Both the position numbers and the translations under genes were made by a program. Positions 1 through 7,952 of a stretch of DNA of 20,923 nt are shown here, one piece after another. Source of the DNA: Beroe ovata (taxonomy: Eukaryota; Ctenophora; Nuda; Beroida; Beroidae); assembly GCA_946803715.1 (NCBI GenBank), contig CAMPET010000171.1:48095-69017 (forward strand), in the 5' to 3' direction. Numbering within the stretch: the stretch's first letter is position 1; each line of letters begins with the position of its first letter. A model generated the notes under the pieces. The model was not told where the DNA came from, did not search any database, and was given only the letters and a program-made list of their open reading frames with translations.

Positions 1-500
1 ACACACATACTTAGAGAGAAAGCTGTCAGTAACAAACGTGCGAATAATGCATAATTACCTGTATTTACCGCGCTGAGCTGTAGAGTTGAGATAGTCTACA
101 CGTAACTCGAGTACTGTGATTTGGATTTATTGGACGACAAGGTAAAGTCGTGACGTCACTATTTGATACGTACTGGGTGATGATTGATGAGTTTCTATAA
201 ATACGTTTTTTGACATCAGGTACTGTTTTTAACGCATGCACTCACGCAAACTAAGAACAACTTTTTCATCAAAGACTTTATTAAGCAGTATAGTACAAAA
301 ATATCGCTCAAACTAAAATATTAAACCTAACAGAAAGTGGGGAGAAGCCCATTATAAAGAACAGTGTTTGTAACTTAAATTATTATGAGTTTAAATTATT
401 ATGAGTTTAATTCATAATTTTCGACTTTAAGTAGTACCTAGGTACTAGGTAGTACCTAAAATGCCTTGCCATAAAAAATCAACAAAAGCATCCATAAAAC
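1..500. other. AT-rich non-genic DNA with a tandem pair and a palindrome
   Basis: I find no convincing exon here. A 16-bp unit (TTAAATTATTATGAGT) is repeated twice at 375-406. A perfect 16-bp palindrome, TAGTACCTAGGTACTA, lies at 432-447 and its right side is echoed again at 448-458. Confidence 0.6.
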
Positions 501-950
501 CACTTTGATTCAGGCATGCAAAAATGAAATTTTCTTGCGCCTTATTCCAACTTTTGTCTCACTTTTCAATAATCCCCTGCTTCATCTAGTCTCACCTCCC
601 ATACAACAAATTCACACAGATTTTTCATGCATACACTACGTAACTATACCAAGTTTTTCATGCATTCACAATTCATATTCATGCACACATATTCGCAACA
701 CTCGCCATGCCAGACATATTTCATCCCATTCTCATGTTAGTCACACATGGTATTCCAAATCGTTTAGTCACACATCTAGCATTCCCGTCACACCCACCCA
801 CCCCTAGAGTCACACTTCTCACACACCATGATACTGGTTTCTCATTTTCAGTCACGCACACACACACGCGCCTCGCAGATATTCACACCCTCACTCAATC
901 ACGCCCACGGATAGCAGCTGCCACTTTGTACCGATACACTTTCACGTAGC
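500..950. repeat. C/A/T-rich degenerate repeat, G-poor on the plus strand
   Basis: This block is dominated by loose repeats of TTTTCATGCATACAC near 620-690 and AGTCACACAT-like units at 735-860. The plus strand is strongly poor in G. The open frames across it are low-complexity and unlikely to be coding. Confidence 0.6.
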
Positions 951-1727
951 ATATATCCACGTGAAACTGAGAAAACCATTGTGAGGTTACAATTACATAA
1001 TTACATAATTAATTGTGAGATAATAGTGAGGGTGCAATTACTTGGTGAGTAATATGTGGTGTGACAACGTTGAGACGAAGGGGGAATTATGAGGGCACCT
1101 GAGTGTTTTGCCGACGCCCTCTTGGACCTGCTTTTGCTCCTCATTCTGGCAAAATGGAAGGGGCGAAAAGGAGGCAAAGAGGCGGGCGGGAGGCGTCGAT
1201 GGAGTACTTGCAGTCGCTATGTATATGTGAAATGGTTACATTGTGGCTGTGGGTACGTTCACCATATCATGGCATCATGATCACGCTGCAGTAAAATGTG
1301 ATTTTTTCACAATATTCAAGACAGGCTGCTGCATCGAGATGAAGCATTACAAGGGTGTGACGAGATGATACATTTACTGGACAACAAAATTCAATCACAA
1401 ATATGTCAGTGTAGATGCTATTCCTCGGGAAAGGACGCTTTCTCCCGCGATGAAACATACCTCAACTTGCTGAAGTCTGGTAGGGGGGCCTTCCTTCCCT
1501 GCAACATGACTGATATGATGCAGGATGAAACACAATATTATGTATGATGTGACAAGAGGAGCATTTGATCATGATAAAAATGTCTGATTTTTTCCAGTTT
1601 TTGAACTTTTCAAATTTACGATTTGTAAATTGAAAATAAAATTATATCACTGATGACTGCATGGTTTGAAGTATTGCTTGCTATACTGGTATACAACATT
1701 TGCCAAGCTGATTATACACTTGCCATC

Positions 1728-1763
<36 letters not shown>

Positions 1764-1764
1764 C
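1728..1764. repeat. (CA)n microsatellite
   Basis: CA dinucleotides are interrupted once by TATA. Confidence 0.95.
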
Positions 1765-2312
1765 TGACTCACGACATATTCAACGAATTTAGGTGCCAGA
1801 CAACGAAGAATCAGATATAAGATGGCAGAAATTAAGTTTTTCAATATGGAATCTTACATTTTTATTTTGATAAACTGTACATCTACTAAAATAATGTATT
1901 GAAAATGAAGTTGGGCTTAAATTGCGATCAGTTCTGCTTTAAAACCTGCCGTTATTTTTAACTTCAAAAATTAAATCAATTTGTAAAATACAAACAAAAT
2001 ACATAAAGCAGTGTTTGTACTTTTCAATATCATAAAGTTGCTAAACCATAAATAGCTACTATTAGAGGAAAATAGCAAATCAAGAGGCTTATGATTAAAA
2101 GTTAGACCGAAAAAGAACGTGAAAAAGCAATCACTGAACTCAATGCCCAAATGATTGACAAATGATAATGAAACAGCTATGTTTAATAATTGGAGTTTTC
2201 ATGAAAATATCACTATCATAATTACCCCAGTCTATTCTAAACAAGAACTATGATGAAAACACAGGTATATTAGAGAGTCTGAGAGGGAGGAGAAGCACTG
2301 TGTTATAAGAAT

Positions 2313-2351
2313 CATGTGGGTGGTACATGTGGGCGGTACATGTGGGTGGTG
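2313..2351. repeat. 13-bp tandem repeat, three units
   Basis: Units of the form CATGTGGGTGGTA repeat three times; the second has C for T and the last ends in G. Confidence 0.9.
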
Positions 2352-2454
2352 ACATTTCCCCCCTTGAGGGGAGGGGAGCGGGGGCAATCATCTGGGTGGA
2401 GCAGGAGGTCCCCAGAATGAGGAAACATAACTCGTGATACCCTTAAACCGGGAC

Positions 2455-2460
2455 TTTATT
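2455..2460 (-). terminator. Possible polyadenylation signal for the SLMAP-like gene
   Basis: AATAAA is present on the minus strand about 575 bp after the TAG at 3036-3038. Other AATAAA hexamers occur further along this strand (for example 1861-1866), so the choice is tentative. Confidence 0.3.
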
Positions 2461-3035
2461 GACCCTGAAATGAGGGTTTAATTGGAGAGACGTGTAGCTA
2501 AAGACACGTGTAGCTAAAGAGACGACCAGGGGGATTTACAGAGTAAGACGGCAACTAATTTTGACACGTCTGGTATCTTATAGGAGACGGGCTTCGTGTG
2601 AAAATGTGCTCAGTCTATCATAAATCCCAGTGCGATGAAGTTGGAATGGGAAAGGCAGGAACTGTTCAATACGGGAATTTTGTGCTTCATGGGGGCGGAT
2701 AGAAGGGGCGATATTCAAAACTTGCTAGGGGGAGGTAACCGGATTCCACGACACATGTCACATGTGACGGTTCATACAGAATACATGGAATACATGGAGA
2801 AATCACTCTCAGGAGAGAATTTATACACGAATATACATCATACACATACACACAAATGTACACACACACATGTAATACATATCATGATTACAAACATGTC
2901 ATTTATCTCAGCTTGGCAAATGCATCGCCACTCAGCAACACATCAAACATGCAGTATAAAATTGTATGTGTAGCGTTATCAATAAGAAGAGAGATGGAAA
3001 CCCATGGTAATGCAGTCACGGAACAAGCCTCTTAC

Positions 3036-5863
3036 CTAGTCCTGTACCCACGCCGGCTTCCGGTAGTTACGGAGTGGTGGTATTGGCGTGAGCTTATACA
3101 AATCAATGCACGGACGAGGCGAAGTGGGCGTGCCGGGTGGCGCTGGCGCCTCACTGCCGCCGCCGCCGCACCGCAAGCCGGCGTCTTTGCCGTGAGGCAC
3201 GGTCTTGCGCCGGAAACCACCTAGTACTGTTACGTCATCAAACATAGGTTGAAGTAGTCAGGACTGCATTTGTATGTTTGGTAAGTGTGACGGCTCACTC
3301 GATCAGGGAACAAGTTCTAGAGACCGAAAATTAGGCGTTTTCAGCAGATCGCTGTGGCGTTTTCTATAAAAAGAGCTCGTTTTTCAGCGAGATTTTTGTA
3401 TGTTCAATGAACTTTTCTGACCGTCATGACTTTTTCTCCATCATCAAAATTGAAAACTTACATATTTTGATCATGATTATTGTTAAAAATCGAGCAACAT
3501 TAGATTGAACAAAGGATTGGAGTTTCCGAAATCAAAACTTCGTACGCATGCATGTTAGTAGATTTTGTGGCGACATCCAAGACATTGATCATTCAACTAT
3601 AAAGCGCCAGAAGCAATAGTTAAGAATCCTGTAGGTGTACGAATTCGCATGTCCTTTTAATAGCAGAGGGTTGGTCAAGTAAGACCAAGAGGTTGTGCAG
3701 CAAGCGGCTACAGCACCTCTCACATAACCATTATGAGGGATATTGCAACCCCCTCAAGCCCGGTGAGGGCACAAATTCGTATAATGGCGAGCATGCAAGA
3801 TCCATGATGTTGGACACCCAGCAACAGTTTATAATAGCCGGGGGTATGGGAAAGTTGCTCTAGCGAAGTCACGGGGCGGCGTTGTTACGAGGCACGTACC
3901 TGATCGGCTGATGGTGGCTTCAGACTGGACCGGGGACTCGGGCGGCTTGGGCGATGACCGGGCGCTCTCAACTGAAACGGTGGCAGTGTTAGTAGGGGGA
4001 GTGATATATGGGAGTTACCATATATGGGGTATGATGTGGTTATTGGAAATGACATAAGAATTACGGAACATCAGCAAATATTCACATCACGTCACGAATA
4101 CGTAACATACATAACATGGATTGGTGGAATTTGAATTGGTTGTTTGCGATACTACAATCGTTTGGATTCTACATGCAGTTTCAGCCAGCAAGTCATTCAA
4201 ATCAGCAGCAACTTGAATACTACCTGATTGTCCACCAGGACAGGTACTAGTTCATGACAAGAAAGAAGGAAAAATTTCAATAGTGGCGATTCACCGCTCA
4301 GCATTTATAGAGTGGAATGCGTTTGGGAGCACGTTTTAGGGAACAAGTTGGGGATGAGCGGAAATGAACTTCATTGAGAGTGATCGAAAAAATGGGCCAG
4401 CAGAAACCTAACAAATTTGAAAACATATCGTTTGGAAATGCATCACGAGGCTTCCATGAAAATGTCAGCACTGGAATGTACTCCATGCCGTTGTATGAAC
4501 AAAGCGGTGAGATCAGCAGTCCCCATCTCTCTCTCTCTCTCTCGGCAGACGGGGGATTGCTGCACGGGGGACACATGCAACCTACCCTTCCTATGTGTCC
4601 GGGGCGGAGGCCGGGGCACAACCCCCAGAGGGGCCGGAGAACTGCTCGCCATCGGGTGGTGGTGGGGACTACCCGCCACGCCCTGCACCCCACGTCTCCC
4701 TGCCGGGAAGGGTCGTGGCGAGGGGGTCGGAGTGGATGGCGGCGTGGGCGGACGAGGGGGCGGTGGCCGCATGTGGGACATAGAGTCCAGAATATCGACA
4801 CTCGTGCCCACACCGTCAATTATTTCAGGCAGCATATGCAATACTACACAATGTTATAATACGGTAGCGCTTCCCACAAATCAAAACAGAGTGTTATCAA
4901 TCAGAATCAGACTAACACCCATCACACACACACAGAGGAGCAGAAGTGAGGGGTCTCACCTTTGTTCAGAATAACACTGGGCTTATCCCCGCTATCTTCA
5001 GGGGCGAGCTCATAGTGCTCATCAGCTTCACTCGCGTCGTCAAATGTATCGTCAGGTCGGATAGTGGTCGTACCAGCCGTTTCCTCATCCTCGCACGCTT
5101 CTCTGAGACGGGTCAACCGGTTAAAAACACCCCCCATTTCAATCGGTTTTATGCTGCTTTCGCATAGGTTTTAGATTAACTACGTAATCTAAAGCATGTC
5201 CATTGGATATCACATTGTCAAAGTTCAGGCGAGGATACAAATACCTGTAAGAGTTGCGTCTCCGGGGCGGTGGGGAGATGGTGTGGGAGATGTCGTGCTT
5301 ATTGTACGAGCTGTCATCAGTGACAGACAACTCACCACTGTCAATACTCAGCTCAACATCGTTACTGAGAGGGAGAGACGGGTGAGAGGATGAACAACAA
5401 TAAATACAACAACCTCGACATTAGACGGTACAGTCGAACCATTGGTCGCAACCAGGATCAAGTTTTAAACACACCTCTCCGTTTCCTCTCGAAACTTAAC
5501 ACACGAGCTCTTGATATCGTCCAGTGACTCGATGAGAGCCATGGCGTGGGCAATGGAACCCTCAAACGCGCTGGAGTTTGACCAAGGTCTTGGACCTTCT
5601 CTTCGGTTAGACCTCAGTGAACGGTATCTCTTGTCTCCTAGGGGGGTGAAATGATCGGTTAAACACGATCATTATCTACAACCAGGAACATTGTCCTCCG
5701 ATTACCGATGTACAGGCTATAATACCGGCAGTGAAGGATGCAGACAGGATGTCTGATTTGGACGACGAGGGTGAGATGGCATCGAACCATTTCTCTGTCT
5801 GGGACATGGAGTCCCTGCTGACCACCGGATTCAGCTGCACTTCCTGCTCTTCCGTAGTACCTT
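3036..5863 (-). other. Unrecognised C-terminal exons (exons 12-18)
   Basis: These exons encode about 378 residues after the coiled-coil part. I do not recognise the family. In order, the encoded protein shows a Ser-rich start ([13 protein letters not shown]); a short helical block around [18 protein letters not shown]; a polar stretch ending in a [10 protein letters not shown] basic-serine motif; an acidic patch ([16 protein letters not shown]); a proline-rich block in exon 4586-4843 ([20 protein letters not shown]) that could bind SH3 or WW domains; and a basic tail ending KPAWVQD. No transmembrane anchor is encoded, unlike most SLMAP proteins. All junctions are GT-AG with matching phase and introns of 88-673 bp. 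The alternative is a second, neighbouring gene on the same strand whose first exon I cannot separate. Confidence 0.6.
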
Positions 5864-7915
5864 CTGAAACATTGGATATTAGCAGGGTTCTTGACACATG
5901 ACGGCAATCGCCTATCGGCATTCGGCCCATGAAGTTAATAAACGGTATTGAATAGAATTTTACAGTACCTTTGGGTTCTGTTTCACGGACATTGTCTGTG
6001 TTTGTGGACACATCACTGTACTGTCTGTCCAACGATTTCTCGGCTGCAGAATCAGTTTCTACTTCCACAGGTAGATTTGGAGCTGCGGTTCCAGCCTCCA
6101 ACTCTTCTGAAATATCACAGTTCAGTTTACATGACGTGGTTAACTGCAGTTAACGAGAGAAGCTCTACCACTTGAATCCCAAATGCAGCTCTATTGATCA
6201 TGTACCTACCTTTTAACTTGACAAGATCCTCCTGTAATCTGTAATTCTCGCTCTTGAGTACCGAGTTTTCCTCAGTCAACACGATTTCTGCCAGTTTCTT
6301 ATCAGCTGCGCTTTCCAGCTCCTCTCTCAGAGTTGTTATAGAGCTCTGTAACGACTCTATTTGCTGACCGTGTTCATTGGCAATACCTGGAGAGAGATGC
6401 GAAGTTCAGTAAATTGACTCTTCACTGGGGGAAAGGGGGACTGATTTTGAAATTCACAAACCTCCCCTACTTACTGTCAAGTTGCTTCTCGAGCAAATCT
6501 CTCTGTTCAAGCAACTCTGTGTTTGTTGCTGCCAGCCCCTCCATGTTCTTGGTCAACTCATCGACTGTTGCTTTGTGTTCAGCAAGGGCCGTTTCGCAGC
6601 TTGTCTGAAATTCCGCCTCTTTTGTCTCCAACTCTGTCGTTTTCCTCCTTACTTCATCTTGTGCTAATGAGGTTAATGAGTAGTTAACCGGTCAGTTGAT
6701 TTATTCAATTTGTTCCCTGTGTACTAGAACAAACCTCGATTATTCAAGGACGTGGTCAAACCTTTGATAAGCTCCGTCTGGACGGTTTCGTGCAAGTTTT
6801 TGTAGTGTCCCACTTCGATCCGAGCAGTGGTCAGTAGGTTCTCAAGATCAGAACATTTCCTGGTTACATCTGATTTCTCTAGACATATTGCTCGGAGGCT
6901 ATCTTTAGCGTGTATCTGGTAGTCGTGTTTCTCACTTTCTAGCTGTAGTATTTTCGTCTGGTCCTCAGATGGGTTCTGTAGAGAATGATAACGATTAATA
7001 AAGAATGGCATTCAAATGTTTTATGATCATGTGATATCGTGTTCTGTATTTTGATTGGTTGTATCTGTGTTTTGATTGGTCAATCGCTGTCACGTGATTA
7101 ATAACATGTGGGACCCCTCCCCAAGACATAAGACAACACCTCAATTGAAATCGTTCAGAAACTATTTTCCTCACCCTAGTGAATATTTCTAGTTGGTTCT
7201 CTAACAGCTCGATACGAGCCAATAACTTGTCTTCTTTGATCAGCGCCTGAAAACAACATGTCATGTCACAAGAATGCAGTGCATGCTACATTTCAAAAAG
7301 AAATGTGTGAAGTGTTTACAACTCTTGGTTTAAAGATGCTGAACACTGTTGCTCAATGGAGAAGAAAATCTTCGCGCGTTACGACTATGTTCGCTAAAAC
7401 AACACCTTTTCAGCATTTTATTAGGCGCGCGTGGCGCGCACACGTATTTTATGACACATGATACCGCAATTTGCAGTAACATCCACACTCGACACACAGA
7501 CTTCACTTGACAGGTAGCATTCAGTGCTATAAACCGTGTTTCTCATTGTAAGGCTGAGAAACAAGGGATACGTTAGAGAAGAGTTACATGCTGTGTTACA
7601 TTCCTATGTTAAAATATGCACACGGGAAGACATAAAATAACACGTCTTATTACATTCTATAGTTGGTAAGTTGACAGGAAAGTGCGAATGTGTGGACCCA
7701 GTCGAGTTGCGTGTAGGATTCATTTGTACATTTGTGTACACGATGTTTTAAGTCTAATTGTTTTGATACGTCATTCCAATCTATCTCATAATGTTAATGC
7801 ATCACAATATTACATGCACAGTCTGATAGCTCATTGTATGTTGGAAGTACAAACTATAGTTTACAGATTGACACGCAATGCTATACACGCTGGTCACCTA
7901 CTCATACTCGCATTT

Positions 7916-7952
<37 letters not shown>

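Larger units (their letters stand above)
950..3035. other. Non-genic stretch with short tandem repeats
   Basis: No exon could be supported on either strand. It contains a CA microsatellite (1728-1764), three 13-bp units of CATGTGGGTGGTA type (2313-2351), a pair of CACGTGTAGCTAAAGA-like units (2489-2520), and CA-rich DNA at 2838-2875. The part from 3035 down to about 2460 may be 3' UTR of the minus-strand gene. Confidence 0.5.

Noticed and set aside
505-949. Two open frames of 80-100 codons in the left repeat
   Set aside because: They are His/Thr/Ser/Pro-rich translations of CA-rich repeat with no family motif.
4298-4974. Long overlapping frames on both strands rich in Arg/Gly/Pro
   Set aside because: They are shadows of the GC-rich, proline-coding exon 4586-4843; only the frame with matching splice sites is kept.
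4922-5330. Apparent dicistronic arrangement: one minus-strand frame stops (TGA) one base before the ATG of the next (TGAAATG)
   Set aside because: A 91-bp GT-AG intron (5154-5244) joins the two frames exactly in phase (AG|C), so the stop lies inside an intron and both are parts of one coding sequence.
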